Assembly (NCBI RefSeq): GCF_009767585.1
Contig: NZ_WSNW01000001.1
Location: 1,456,090 to 1,520,089, forward strand
Direction of reading: 5' to 3'
DNA length: 64,000 nucleotides
Source: Coprobacillus cateniformis
GTDB taxonomy: Bacteria; Bacillota_I; Bacilli_A; Erysipelotrichales; Coprobacillaceae
Positions 36,574 through 45,329 of this stretch are shown here, piece after piece; positions within the stretch are counted from its first letter, which is position 1; each line of letters begins with the position of its first letter. A program made the translations under genes and the position numbers. A model generated the notes under the pieces. It made no database searches. It was not told the origin of the DNA and was given only the letters and a program-made list of their open reading frames with translations.

Positions 36574-36882
36574 CTATAAGACTTGATTATCTTTTAACCA
36601 ATCAGTAATTAATGATTTTGCTTGTGGAGCTATTAAAGGTTCACTAGCTATACCATTTCTTAAAACAAGTAATGTTGGAATTGTCTCAACTCTATAACTC
36701 TCACTCAATTCTTCAAAATCATCAATATTGACTTGCATAATATCTATATCTTTTGCTACTGTTTTTAAAACAGGTGCTAATCTTTTACAATATCCACACC
36801 ATGGTGCCCAAAATTCTACAACGACGACTTCTTTGTTTTTTAATTCTTCTAAATTATTATTTGTTACTGTTATTAAACTCAT
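36574..36882 (-). CDS. trxA: Thioredoxin with variant CGYC active site
   Basis: 102-aa thioredoxin fold protein, the electron carrier paired with the adjacent TrxB. The active site reads WAPWCGYCKRLAP, with Cys29 and Cys32 and Tyr31 where classic thioredoxin has Pro (CGPC). The cis-proline loop IPTLLVL and length are normal. In this family the residues between the cysteines tune redox potential, and Pro loss generally makes the protein more oxidising, so its role may differ from housekeeping TrxA. Promoter and trxB pairing support a genuine thioredoxin system. Confidence 0.92.
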   Translation of the reverse strand: MSLITVTNNNLEELKNKEVVVVEFWAPWCGYCKRLAPVLKTVAKDIDIMQVNIDDFEELSESYRVETIPTLLVLRNGIASEPLIAPQAKSLITDWLKDNQVL

Positions 36883-36914
36883 ATATATATCCTCCTTTAT
36901 GACTTTATACTTAT

Positions 36915-36942
36915 ATTATAACATGTAACTTTATTTATTCAA
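36915..36942 (-). promoter_or_regulatory. Promoter of trxA-trxB
   Basis: Minus strand TTGAAT (36942-36937), 16 bp, TATAAT (36920-36915). Confidence 0.65.
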
Positions 36943-36967
36943 GTAACTTGCTTTATTATATGATAAA

Positions 36968-36995
36968 CAAAAAAAGAACCACCTAGAGTGGTTCA
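36968..36995 (-). terminator. Terminator after the GH1 gene
   Basis: Minus strand GAACCAC (36994-36988), 5-nt loop, GTGGTTC (36982-36976), then a seven-T run. Confidence 0.88.
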
Positions 36996-37035
36996 ATAAC
37001 GTCAAATTTATTTTAAGTGATTTTCAAATAACCTT

Positions 37036-38466
37036 TTACAGTTCCTCTCCCTGTATTTGAATAATATTTTGATACCAATAAAATGAATCTTTTGGAATTC
37101 TTGATAAATCCCCACTACCATCATCATATTTATTCACATAGATGAAACCATATCTTTTCTTCATCTCACCATTTGTGGCACTCACCAAATCAATAGGACC
37201 CCACATTAAATAACCAATACATTCAATATGATCTTCAAGAATTGCTTTTTTCATTTCACGAAGATGCTGTTTTAAATAATCAATACGATAGTCATCATTG
37301 ATTCTGCCATCAATAAATTCATCTACTGCTCCAAGTCCATTTTCAGTAATCATGATTGGTAAGCCATATTTACGATAAGTATAATTTAATAAATATCTCA
37401 TTCCAACTGGATCAATAGCCCAACCCCATTTACTTTGTTTTAAATATGGATTTTGAACACCACCAAATAGTTTTTCATCATTTTCATTACCTTCACCTGT
37501 CTTTGATACACCCGTCTGATAATAATTAAGTCCAATAAAATCTATTTTCCCTTCAGCGAATGCTTGTGCATCTTCATGATTTATTTCTAAGTGAATACCA
37601 AAATCTTCATATTCCTTCATTTTATATGTTGGGAATTTTCCATTACACATAGCATCTATTTGATAATAGTCCCTATCCATTTCCTTAAATGCATTCATAA
37701 CATTAACAGGATTGCAATCTCTGGGGTAAATTGGATGAATACCAAAGACACATCCTACAATATTATTTTTATCAATTTCTCTAATTAACTTTGTAGCCTT
37801 TACTCCTGCTAATGTCATATTGTAGCCAATAGTCGCTAATGATTCCCTCTTATCACCTGGAAGCTCATCATAAGTCAGTCCAGCAAGCATATAGACAAAG
37901 AAATCTGATGCTTCACTTTGGGGATCAATATGATTCATTTCATTAAAAGTCACCCAATATTTTACTAATCCTTTATATTCTCTAACAACTGTCTTCACAT
38001 ACTTTAAATAGAAATTAATCAAATCTCTATTCAACCATGAATTATATTTTCTTACTAAATGAATAGGCATTTCAAAGTGGAATAATGTAACAATTGGTTC
38101 AATATTGTATTCAATTAATGTTTGGATAACATCTTTATAATAATCTAATCCTTCTTGATTGGGTTGATTATCATCTCCATTAGGAAAAATACGTGACCAG
38201 TCAATTGATATACGTAACGCAGTGAATCCCATTTTGGCAAACAGCTTGATATCTTCTTTATATCTATGATAAAAGTCTATGGCTTCATGAGTTGGGTATA
38301 ATGTGCCTTCTTCATGTTCTTTGGTAAATCTTCTTGGAACCTCATAACTTCCAGCAGTACAGTAATCCATTATTCCTGGACCTTTTCCACCTTCTTGCCA
38401 AGCACCTTCACATTGATGAGCAGCGATACTTCCTCCCCAGAAAAAATCTTTAGGAAACTTATTCAT
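37036..38466 (-). CDS. 6-phospho-beta-glucosidase, GH1 family
   Basis: Retaining glycosidase (476 aa) that splits phosphorylated beta-glucosides delivered by the PTS encoded upstream. Acid/base Glu176 lies in TFNEMN and nucleophile Glu375 in ITENG; the N-terminus FPKDFFWGGSIAAHQCEGA is standard GH1. The start at 38466 is 9 bp after AAGGAG; an in-frame ATG at 38475 sits directly on that site. The gene follows the EIIBC gene by 19 bp and ends at a strong terminator. Confidence 0.94.
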   Translation of the reverse strand: MNKFPKDFFWGGSIAAHQCEGAWQEGGKGPGIMDYCTAGSYEVPRRFTKEHEEGTLYPTHEAIDFYHRYKEDIKLFAKMGFTALRISIDWSRIFPNGDDNQPNQEGLDYYKDVIQTLIEYNIEPIVTLFHFEMPIHLVRKYNSWLNRDLINFYLKYVKTVVREYKGLVKYWVTFNEMNHIDPQSEASDFFVYMLAGLTYDELPGDKRESLATIGYNMTLAGVKATKLIREIDKNNIVGCVFGIHPIYPRDCNPVNVMNAFKEMDRDYYQIDAMCNGKFPTYKMKEYEDFGIHLEINHEDAQAFAEGKIDFIGLNYYQTGVSKTGEGNENDEKLFGGVQNPYLKQSKWGWAIDPVGMRYLLNYTYRKYGLPIMITENGLGAVDEFIDGRINDDYRIDYLKQHLREMKKAILEDHIECIGYLMWGPIDLVSATNGEMKKRYGFIYVNKYDDGSGDLSRIPKDSFYWYQNIIQIQGEEL

Positions 38467-38485
38467 AATATTCATCTCCTTTATA

Positions 38486-40072
38486 TTAAATCGTTTGATT
38501 ATCTAATTCTTTTGACTCTTGTAATTCCTTTTCATATTGTTGTTTATCAGCCACTCTAAAGAATGGATAGTAAACGACAATTGTAATAACAACAATTAAT
38601 ATTGACCAAACTGTTGTTGAGATAGCCCCACCTGTCATAAAGAAACCAATTAAACCTGGTGGTAAAGTCCAAGGAACCATACCAATTGTAGGCATTGCAA
38701 TAATTCCAGCTTCCATCAATAATACTGTAGACGTTGCTAATAAACCTGGTAGGAATACAAATGGAATAAAGAATATTGGGTTAAATGCAATTGGTGCACC
38801 AAAAATAACTGGTTCATTAATATTGAAAATACCAGGACCAACAGACATTCTTCCTAAAGTTTTAAAATACTTACTCTTCGCAATAAATGTCATTAATAAA
38901 ACCAAACCAATAGTGGCACCAGTTCCTCCTGCCCAAATCATTGTATCAGTACCATAAGTTGTTGCAAAGATTGGGGCATTTCCAGCTAATACGGCAGCTT
39001 CATTTGCAGCACCATTAGCAACAATGAATGGATAAGCAACATTACACACAACTGCACTATTGATACCACAAAAGAATACTAATCCACATAACATATGATA
39101 AATTCCATATCCCCATGGAGAAGCAATTAATGATGAAACTGGTGACATTAATGTCTGAACCTGTGCATTAACATCAAATCCTAAGACAACTGAAATAAAT
39201 GTCCATACACTTAAGATTGCCGTTGCAGGTAATAATGCAGAGAATGAGTCTGAGACCGCTGGTGGAACACCTTCAGGCATCTTAATCGCAATATTCTTTT
39301 CCTCAAAGAAATGCAAGGTATAAACGACTGTAAAACCTACAACAAGTGCAGTAAATAATCCAGATGAACCAAACCCTGCTACATTTAATCCTGTTTCAGC
39401 ATCATACTGAGTAATTAAGAATGCAGAAACTGTAGTCACAGCAGTTTGGAATGGTTTTGTACCTAATTCATCAGATGCATAGAACCCCATTGATGCCGCT
39501 GTAAACAAACCCATAACTCCTGTTGTACAACTTGAAATTGTATTAAAGAAGTTGTTGGCTGGTGCTAAGAAATGAGCAACTGGTTCATAAGGAATATTAG
39601 CCAATAACGTTGCAATACTTCCAATAATTAATAATGCCATTGATGCAACCATTGAGTTACGAATGATTGTTAAAAATCTATTTGATCCAAGTTTGACTGC
39701 TATTGGCATTAACTTTGATTCAATGATACTTGTAAATGAACCCATTTTGATTTCCTCCTGTTTCATTTGTTCGATTTTGTTTAAAAGTTTTAGAAGAATA
39801 ATCTCTCCATTCATTTGTCCGTAGTCTTCACGGCCGATTAAAAAGACACGAACTTTATAGGGTGCAGCAATTTTTTTAATTCTTTCAAATTCATAAACCA
39901 ATGCTGGTGCTACTAATATGACGTCTACTTTACTTACATAGAGTGGTACTTGATTTCCACTGACTGCTGCTATTACAACATCTATTTCATGTTCTTTTGC
40001 AGCCAGCCTCATCTTTTTGACTAGAATGCTTGATGACATCCCAGCAGCACAACATAATAGAATTCTTTTCAT
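38486..40072 (-). CDS. Fused PTS EIIB-EIIC, beta-glucoside (lactose/cellobiose family)
   Basis: 528 aa. Residues 1-105 are a complete lactose-type EIIB with the phosphocysteine in ILLCCAAGMSSS; from 110 onward it is a complete EIIC (MGSFTSIIESKLMP..., with FNINEPVIFGAP). The EIIB and EIIC of this family are usually separate, as at 938-1290. An AGGAGG site 8 bp before Met110 suggests that a stand-alone EIIC is also made. It is cotranscribed with the GH1 phospho-beta-glucosidase. No EIIA gene is nearby. Confidence 0.92.
   Translation of the reverse strand: MKRILLCCAAGMSSSILVKKMRLAAKEHEIDVVIAAVSGNQVPLYVSKVDVILVAPALVYEFERIKKIAAPYKVRVFLIGREDYGQMNGEIILLKLLNKIEQMKQEEIKMGSFTSIIESKLMPIAVKLGSNRFLTIIRNSMVASMALLIIGSIATLLANIPYEPVAHFLAPANNFFNTISSCTTGVMGLFTAASMGFYASDELGTKPFQTAVTTVSAFLITQYDAETGLNVAGFGSSGLFTALVVGFTVVYTLHFFEEKNIAIKMPEGVPPAVSDSFSALLPATAILSVWTFISVVLGFDVNAQVQTLMSPVSSLIASPWGYGIYHMLCGLVFFCGINSAVVCNVAYPFIVANGAANEAAVLAGNAPIFATTYGTDTMIWAGGTGATIGLVLLMTFIAKSKYFKTLGRMSVGPGIFNINEPVIFGAPIAFNPIFFIPFVFLPGLLATSTVLLMEAGIIAMPTIGMVPWTLPPGLIGFFMTGGAISTTVWSILIVVITIVVYYPFFRVADKQQYEKELQESKELDNQTI
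39743..39759 (-). promoter_or_regulatory. Internal ribosome-binding site and in-frame start within the EIIBC gene
   Basis: On the minus strand AGGAGG (39759-39754) is followed by 8 nt and an in-frame ATG at 39745 (codon 110). This is where a separate EIIC would begin, giving a 419-aa product. Confidence 0.65.
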
Positions 40073-40093
40073 TGCTTTCGCCTACCTACTTTC

Positions 40094-40151
40094 ATTATAA
40101 TTAAATTAGAAAATACTTAAATCGAACTCATTTCCCTTATAAAAGAGGAAA
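40094..40151 (-). promoter_or_regulatory. EIIBC promoter with upstream palindrome
   Basis: TATAAT (40099-40094) with a weak -35 about 17 bp upstream (ATTTAA, 40122-40117). Just upstream is a palindrome, TTTCCTCTT...AAGGGAAA on the minus strand (40151-40131). The same palindrome precedes the promoter of the PRD regulator at 42194-42216, so it is probably the activator's binding site. Confidence 0.6.
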
Positions 40152-40154
40152 TTA

Positions 40155-42110
40155 TTAACCAAATAATGTATCTATATCATTTTCCTTTTGCTCTTCTGCA
40201 ATTCTCTTAAGAATCTTTTTAAGATTTGTTAATGACGAATCTTTCTCTAACTCCTGCATAGCTTTTTTATCATAAACAAGAGAAGAGAGTGTTTCATGGA
40301 GTAACCCTAATGCATCTTTTGAATTCTTTTGAATACTTAATAAAAAGATATACTTCACTTGTTGATGTTTCCATTTTATTGGTTTTTTTAAAATACCTAC
40401 AGTTATAAATGTTTCATTGGTCATTGGTTCCATTGGATGTGGCATGGCAATCATATTCCCAAATTCAGTTACAGAATAGTTTTCTCTTTTGAAAATTTCT
40501 TCTTCAAATCCATTTGGAATATCTTTAACTTGCTTAATATATGTACACATTTCATGAATTAATTCTTCTTTTGTTTTTCCTTTCAAATCATTAAAGAAAA
40601 GATTATCATGAAAATACTGATCAACAAATGACATTTCATTTTGATTTTTAAAGAACTCACTTAAAGAGATCATATCTTGGTTATCTAAAAAATATTGTAC
40701 ATGTATTGCAGGAATTTGTGTTGGAAAAGGAATAGGGACTGTACTTAATATAAAATCATATAAACTTTGATCTATATTAGGGAGTTCATATAGTTCTGTT
40801 ACATAGATACTATTTATGTTTTCCTTGAATTTTTGTTTAATCTTATATAAAAGAATCTGTGAACTCCCCATCCCACTTGCACATATAATAATAATATTTT
40901 TCTTAGGGCCTTGTTTTTGATATCTTTCAATAGCTAATGCAAAATGTAGAGCAATATAACCAATTTCATTCTCACTGACATCTACCTGATAATTTTTTGC
41001 AATAATATTAGCTGTGAGTACACTAATTTCAAATGCTAGTGGATTTTCTGTTTTAATTTGTTCTAATAATGGATTTTGAATATACATACCATATTTTAGT
41101 CTATTCATCATTGGTTGGAGATGCAATGATAAAGATGTTTGTAAATCCATATCAGCAGTAAAATCAATATTATATTTATCTTTTATTTCTTTTATAATTT
41201 GTGTCATAAGTATTTCATATTCATGATTCATAAAAAGAGAGTTAGAACTATATTGAACTGCTTTTTTACCTGAAAGATGTAAAGCAATATAATAAATTTC
41301 TATATCAGGAAATATTACATGAAAACTGTGTTCAATTTCTCTACATAATTGAATAGCAATTTCATATTCTTTAGTATTCTTAATAGATTCATCATATTTA
41401 TAGTGAGTGAGTTGTTCTTTTTCTTTCAGTCTTAATAATGCTATCATGATATGAATAACTAGGTTGTGAAATCCAATATCTGTCAATTTAAATTTCTGAT
41501 TAACCATTGTTTCATATAATATTTTTGATATTTCTTCTTGCTGCTGACTAGATTTCGTTTGTGATAAAAACATATCATCATTACCATTGGTATGATAAAA
41601 GTATTGTGATATACAAGAACGTTTATGAAATTCGCTTCCTGTAATTTTCAAGCCATAGGCTGGCTTGGTCTCTAATTCTAAATGAAAATAATTTAATTTT
41701 TCTCTTACTTCTTTTAAATCATTACTTAATGTAGAACGGCTTACAAAAATCATATCACATATATCTTCTATCCTAATGTAATCATTTTGTGTTAAAAACA
41801 TACGAATTAAATAATTCACTCGCTCTTCTGGATAAATAGGTATAAGCATCTGATTCTCTGATTCTTCTTTCATCATATCTTCTAAATAATGATAATAACT
41901 TTCTTCATTTATAACTTGTAATGTATATCCAACTGCATGTTTAGAAATAATTTGTATTCCATGTTGTAGAAATTCATTTTTGCATTCTTTAATATCATTC
42001 CTCAGTGTCCTTACAGTAATATCTAACTTCGTACAAAGTTCTGGTCCACTTATAGGACATTGACTTTGACTTAAAATTTTTAATAATTTAATAATTCGTT
42101 TCTTTTCCAT
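40155..42110 (-). CDS. PRD-domain transcriptional activator with EIIB-like and EIIA domains (LicR/MtlR type)
   Basis: 651 aa. Two N-terminal DNA-binding helix-turn-helix regions (about 5-60 and 90-155), PRD1 with His220 and His278, PRD2 with His330 and His389, an EIIB-Gat-like domain with Cys410 (IIICASGMGSS), and an EIIA type-2 domain with His558 (IAMPHP). All phosphorylation sites are intact, unlike the first PRD regulator of this window. I start at MEKKRIIKLL (42110); the longer ORF runs back into the promoter. It lies directly upstream of the EIIBC-GH1 operon, its likely target. Confidence 0.92.
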   Translation of the reverse strand: MEKKRIIKLLKILSQSQCPISGPELCTKLDITVRTLRNDIKECKNEFLQHGIQIISKHAVGYTLQVINEESYYHYLEDMMKEESENQMLIPIYPEERVNYLIRMFLTQNDYIRIEDICDMIFVSRSTLSNDLKEVREKLNYFHLELETKPAYGLKITGSEFHKRSCISQYFYHTNGNDDMFLSQTKSSQQQEEISKILYETMVNQKFKLTDIGFHNLVIHIMIALLRLKEKEQLTHYKYDESIKNTKEYEIAIQLCREIEHSFHVIFPDIEIYYIALHLSGKKAVQYSSNSLFMNHEYEILMTQIIKEIKDKYNIDFTADMDLQTSLSLHLQPMMNRLKYGMYIQNPLLEQIKTENPLAFEISVLTANIIAKNYQVDVSENEIGYIALHFALAIERYQKQGPKKNIIIICASGMGSSQILLYKIKQKFKENINSIYVTELYELPNIDQSLYDFILSTVPIPFPTQIPAIHVQYFLDNQDMISLSEFFKNQNEMSFVDQYFHDNLFFNDLKGKTKEELIHEMCTYIKQVKDIPNGFEEEIFKRENYSVTEFGNMIAMPHPMEPMTNETFITVGILKKPIKWKHQQVKYIFLLSIQKNSKDALGLLHETLSSLVYDKKAMQELEKDSSLTNLKKILKRIAEEQKENDIDTLFG

Positions 42111-42146
42111 AAAACCTATATATCCTTTCTCAATATAACCAAATCT

Positions 42147-42216
42147 ATTATACAATACTTTCTTACACAAAAATTTCCATTTTCAAGCAAAAAATTTCCT
42201 CTTATAAAGAGGAAAT
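42147..42216 (-). promoter_or_regulatory. PRD regulator promoter with upstream palindrome, also terminator-like
   Basis: TATAAT (42152-42147) is preceded by a weak -35. Upstream lies a perfect palindrome, TTTCCTCTT...AAGAGGAAA (42194-42216), nearly the same as the one before EIIBC. On the minus strand it is followed by TTTTTT, so it could also terminate the MFS gene that ends at 42271. Both roles may apply. Confidence 0.6.
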
Positions 42217-42270
42217 CATAATTCTTTATTAATATGTCTATTCATGACACCTGTCTATTTTTCTTTGTAT

Positions 42271-43455
42271 TCATGCACATTTTTGAGAATGAAAAACTAA
42301 CATAACAAAAAAACTTATGCAAGTCATAATTAAAAAAACAATTGCATTCATATAAAAAATTGCACTCGGACCTCTAAAGATACAAATTGTTTCTAAGAAT
42401 ATGGCTCCATATGGTGATATCGCTATACCAAGGTTATATCCTACTAATAATAAAGATGTTGCTAAACCTGGATTACTAAGTTGACTATTATTAATTTTAT
42501 CAATAAAGTAAGGTAAAATAAATCGAAAAGCAATACCAATGAGTATTCCAGCAAATAAAGTTGGTAAAATACTTGTTGCAATAGCAATGATATACATCGC
42601 TATTGTAAGTAAACTTAACCCTAGTGTTATTGTATATTCTTTACAGAATCGTAAAACCTTTGAAAATAGAAACCCACCTATCATTCCACCTATACCAATC
42701 ATCATAATGACAAACGAGCCTGAACTTGTTTCTCCATAACCAACTGCCTGCATAACTCCTGCTACTTTTATTCCACTTAACATAAAGAAAATAGCAATGA
42801 AGAATATAGCTCCAACATACCCCAAAACCATTAAAGGAAAATCTTCCTTTGTATTTTGTCTTTCTTGAAATATCTGAGATTTATTTTTTTCAGTGATTTT
42901 ATCTGTTGATACTTTTGGAACAAAAGTTATAAATAAGACTAAGATTGGAAAAGCAATCATATAGGCAAGAAACGAAGCATTCCAACTTATATTTAGTAAT
43001 TGCCCAGAAATAAATGTGACAGCTAGTCCTCCCATACCTTCAAAAGCACTTTGGAAACCAAACATCTTAGATCTTTGTTCATTATCATAAAAATAGTTTA
43101 CTAATGCAACCACTAAAGAATTAAAAAGTCCGATACCAAAACCAAAAATTGCTCTAGATACTAATATAATGTAAAAGTTATTAACAACAACAGGAATAAA
43201 TCCTGCTACAGCAACAAGGGCTATCCCTATAGCTATTGTTCTTTTATATCCAATCTTTTTAGCAATTGTTGTACTTATCAACACAGAAATCATTAAGAAA
43301 AGAGATGGCAAAGTAGAAATCATCTCTACTAATGATAATGGAATATTAATAAATGCATCTGCTAATGCAGGTATATTACCATTAATAGCTGCTGCTGTTC
43401 CCATTAATAACGAAACAGATAATAATGAAATTTTTAACATATATTTATTTTTCAT
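42271..43455 (-). CDS. MFS transporter
   Basis: 394 aa with twelve predicted membrane segments and a canonical loop KKIGYKRTIAIG between helices 2 and 3. The gene starts behind AAAGGAGG and diverges from a broken RpiR regulator gene. The fold suggests a proton-coupled importer or exporter of a small molecule; RpiR partnership hints at a sugar or sugar acid, by inference only. Confidence 0.82.
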   Translation of the reverse strand: MKNKYMLKISLLSVSLLMGTAAAINGNIPALADAFINIPLSLVEMISTLPSLFLMISVLISTTIAKKIGYKRTIAIGIALVAVAGFIPVVVNNFYIILVSRAIFGFGIGLFNSLVVALVNYFYDNEQRSKMFGFQSAFEGMGGLAVTFISGQLLNISWNASFLAYMIAFPILVLFITFVPKVSTDKITEKNKSQIFQERQNTKEDFPLMVLGYVGAIFFIAIFFMLSGIKVAGVMQAVGYGETSSGSFVIMMIGIGGMIGGFLFSKVLRFCKEYTITLGLSLLTIAMYIIAIATSILPTLFAGILIGIAFRFILPYFIDKINNSQLSNPGLATSLLLVGYNLGIAISPYGAIFLETICIFRGPSAIFYMNAIVFLIMTCISFFVMLVFHSQKCA

Positions 43456-43561
43456 AAATAACCTCCTTTCAATAACAACAATATATTACAAATCCCAATA
43501 TATCGCATTCTTTTATCACAAAGTTGTTACAACGCTTTATAATTGGTTCATAAATTACCCA

Positions 43562-43590
43562 TTTATATGAAGCAGTGTTTCATATATAAT
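43562..43590 (+). promoter_or_regulatory. Promoter and operator in front of the RpiR pseudogene
   Basis: A perfect 8-bp inverted repeat TATATGAA (43564-43571) and TTCATATA (43579-43586) lies between a weak -35 (TTTATA) and the -10 TATAAT (43585-43590). It probably was the regulator's own operator in the intergenic region shared with the MFS gene. Confidence 0.55.
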
Positions 43591-43610
43591 AAATATAAGG
43601 AGGGACATAT

Positions 43611-44419
43611 ATGTTATTTGAACAAAGATTAAATGAGGCTCAACTCACCTCTAGTGAAAAGGATATCGGAGATTATATTATTGCTCATAAATATGAACTT
43701 AGAGATCTTTCTACACGTAATATCGCTAAAGAAACATTTACATCCAGTGCAACAATTGTACGTTTTTCCAAGAAACTCGGTTATCAAGGATTCAACGAAT
43801 TAAAAGAAGATTATATTAAGGAATTAGAGTATATCCAAGCTCATTTTATAGATATAGATTCTAATATTCCTTTTACAGAGAACAATAATATTATGGAGGT
43901 TGCTGGAATTATGAGTGCTTTAATGAATGAATCTTCAAAAGACACACTCAATCTTATTCATCATGACTCCTTACAAAAAGCAACACAACTTATAATAAAA
44001 GCTGAATATATTCATATGTTTGCAATTGAAAATAATCTTTGTATAGCTCAAAATTTTAAATTTAAAATGTTACGTATACAAAAGAAAGTCAGTCTAGAAA
44101 ATACTTTTGGTAATCAAATGTATACTATTTTTTCATCATCTCCTCATGATTGTGCTATATCATCGTTATAACGAGTTTAGGTGATAACTCCCTTAAAAAA
44201 TATGCACAATGTGTATTAACTATTTCAACGCGTGAGAAATTACATTCTAAAATTGCTAATTTTACAACTGAGTATTCTATTGAACTTATTCTCAATACTC
44301 TTTATTCTTGCGTATTTTTACATAATTATCAAAAAAACCTAGATACTAAAATATCTATAACAAAACAATTAGAAATATCAAGGCATTCCACTTCATATAC
44401 ATTGAATGAAAATGAATGA
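43611..44419 (+). pseudogene. RpiR-family regulator, frameshifted with internal deletion in the SIS domain
   Basis: The first frame (43611-44171) encodes an intact helix-turn-helix (STRNIAKETFTSSATIVRFS) and the first part of a SIS domain, ending SSPHDCAISSL and a stop. A second frame from about 44153 continues the fold: IIVITSLGDNSLKKYAQCVL, then STREKLHSKIANF, to 44419. Joining the frames still leaves out roughly 25 residues, including the SxSGE sugar-phosphate loop found in the RpiR proteins at 21 and 57 kb. So a deletion, not only a one-base error, is present. The truncated product could still bind DNA. Confidence 0.82.
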
Positions 44420-44480
44420 TGACTCTATATTGTTTAATATATCCTTATTTTGGTTAAGATAAAGTAAGGATGGTGATAAA

Positions 44481-44594
44481 ATGAAAGATAGTAAAGAAAA
44501 GAAAAAGGAAGAGTCAATGATTGATAAAAGTGAACAAATCAAAAGAGAACTTCCTAAAAAAGATATTCCTTTGGGAATACAACAAAAATTATAA
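44481..44594 (+). CDS. Small highly charged protein of unknown function
   Basis: A 37-codon ORF, MKDSKEKKKEESMIDK..., ending QQKL. A good AAGGATGGTG ribosome site lies upstream, and a strong hairpin and terminator follow at once, giving a complete compact unit. The product is Lys/Glu-rich with no hydrophobic segment. No family is recognised. Confidence 0.5.
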   Translation: MKDSKEKKKEESMIDKSEQIKRELPKKDIPLGIQQKL

Positions 44595-44670
44595 CTTATA
44601 AAAAGCCATGCTTTTTATAAGTATGGCTCTGACTGTTGACATAGTATTTAAACAACAGTCTTTTTATTAT
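44594..44670 (+). terminator. Hairpins and terminator after the small charged gene
   Basis: A perfect stem ACTTATAAAAAG/CTTTTTATAAGT with a 5-nt loop (44594-44622) is followed by GACTGTTG/CAACAGTC (44631-44660) and TTTTTATT. Between here and the cold-shock gene (44671-44880) I see no supportable gene. Confidence 0.75.
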
Positions 44671-44880
44671 AATAAGAATATAATAGCATAAGAAAATTAC
44701 AGATATCTTCTTTCAAGTGTACTCACTTTGAAACTTAATGACTTTTCATATATTCAAATGATGCCTTAAATGTGGCACAATATGGTTGCACATTTGGAAA
44801 CTATATCTAATAAAGTGATTTTAACTCGTTACACTCATACTAAAAACCATGTCGATAAAACAAGACGTGATATTGTTTTC

Positions 44881-44914
44881 AAAAAAACCCCAAGAACATA
44901 TCTTGGGGTTTTTG
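44881..44914 (-). terminator. Terminator of the first cold-shock gene
   Basis: Minus strand ACCCCAAGA and TCTTGGGGT pair, followed by a run of seven T. Confidence 0.88.
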
Positions 44915-44917
44915 GAA

Positions 44918-45118
44918 TTATAATACTGTTACGTTAGATGCTTGATCTCCTCTATCACCTTGAGTGACATCAAAACTAACATTTTGTCCTTCTTCTAAAG
45001 ATTTATATCCATGTCCAGCAATTGAAGTGTAATGAACAAAAATGTCCTTACCACCATCAACTGTAATGAAACCAAAACCTTTTTCAGAATTAAACCATTT
45101 TACTTTACCTGTATTCAT
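44918..45118 (-). CDS. csp: Cold-shock protein (CspA family), copy 1
   Basis: 66-aa single OB-fold domain that binds single-stranded RNA and DNA. RNP1 KGFGFI (13-18) and RNP2 DIFVHY (25-30) are present. It differs from the neighbouring copy at a handful of positions (YTS for FSA, HGYKS for SGYKT, D for E). I start at MNTGKVKW behind AAAGGAGG; a longer ORF would read into the leader. A leader of about 130 nt precedes it. Confidence 0.95.
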   Translation of the reverse strand: MNTGKVKWFNSEKGFGFITVDGGKDIFVHYTSIAGHGYKSLEEGQNVSFDVTQGDRGDQASNVTVL

Positions 45119-45254
45119 TTGAATACCTCCTTTTTTTATGTTAACAAAAGGAAGCCTCTGATATAAAAAAACCACAAAATCGGAAATTGTACATCAAGTG
45201 CTAAATACAATCCTTTTTTGTGAATTATAATTTATAACCTTCTATTACTCTCTC

Positions 45255-45283
45255 ACATTAACATGGATAAGACAATAAGTCAA
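45255..45283 (-). promoter_or_regulatory. Promoter of cold-shock gene copy 1
   Basis: Minus strand TTGACT (45283-45278), 17 bp, TAATGT (45260-45255). The -10 is weaker than that of copy 2. Confidence 0.55.
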
Positions 45284-45298
45284 GTTAAATAATAAAAT

Positions 45299-45325
45299 AA
45301 AAAAACAAGATTTCTCTTGTTTTCA
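45299..45325 (-). terminator. Terminator of cold-shock gene copy 2
   Basis: Minus strand AAAACAAGA and TCTTGTTTT with a short loop, then a T-run. Confidence 0.8.
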
Positions 45326-45329
45326 ATTC

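Noticed and set aside
1..38840. Identical 22-bp stretch at the left edge and at about 38811 as a mobile-element repeat
   Set aside because: Both encode the conserved FNINEP loop of EIIC proteins; homology explains it.
44782..44937. Short plus-strand ORF (MVAHLETISNK...) between the small charged gene and the first cold-shock gene
   Set aside because: No ribosome site, and it runs through the cold-shock terminator and into the antisense of that gene.
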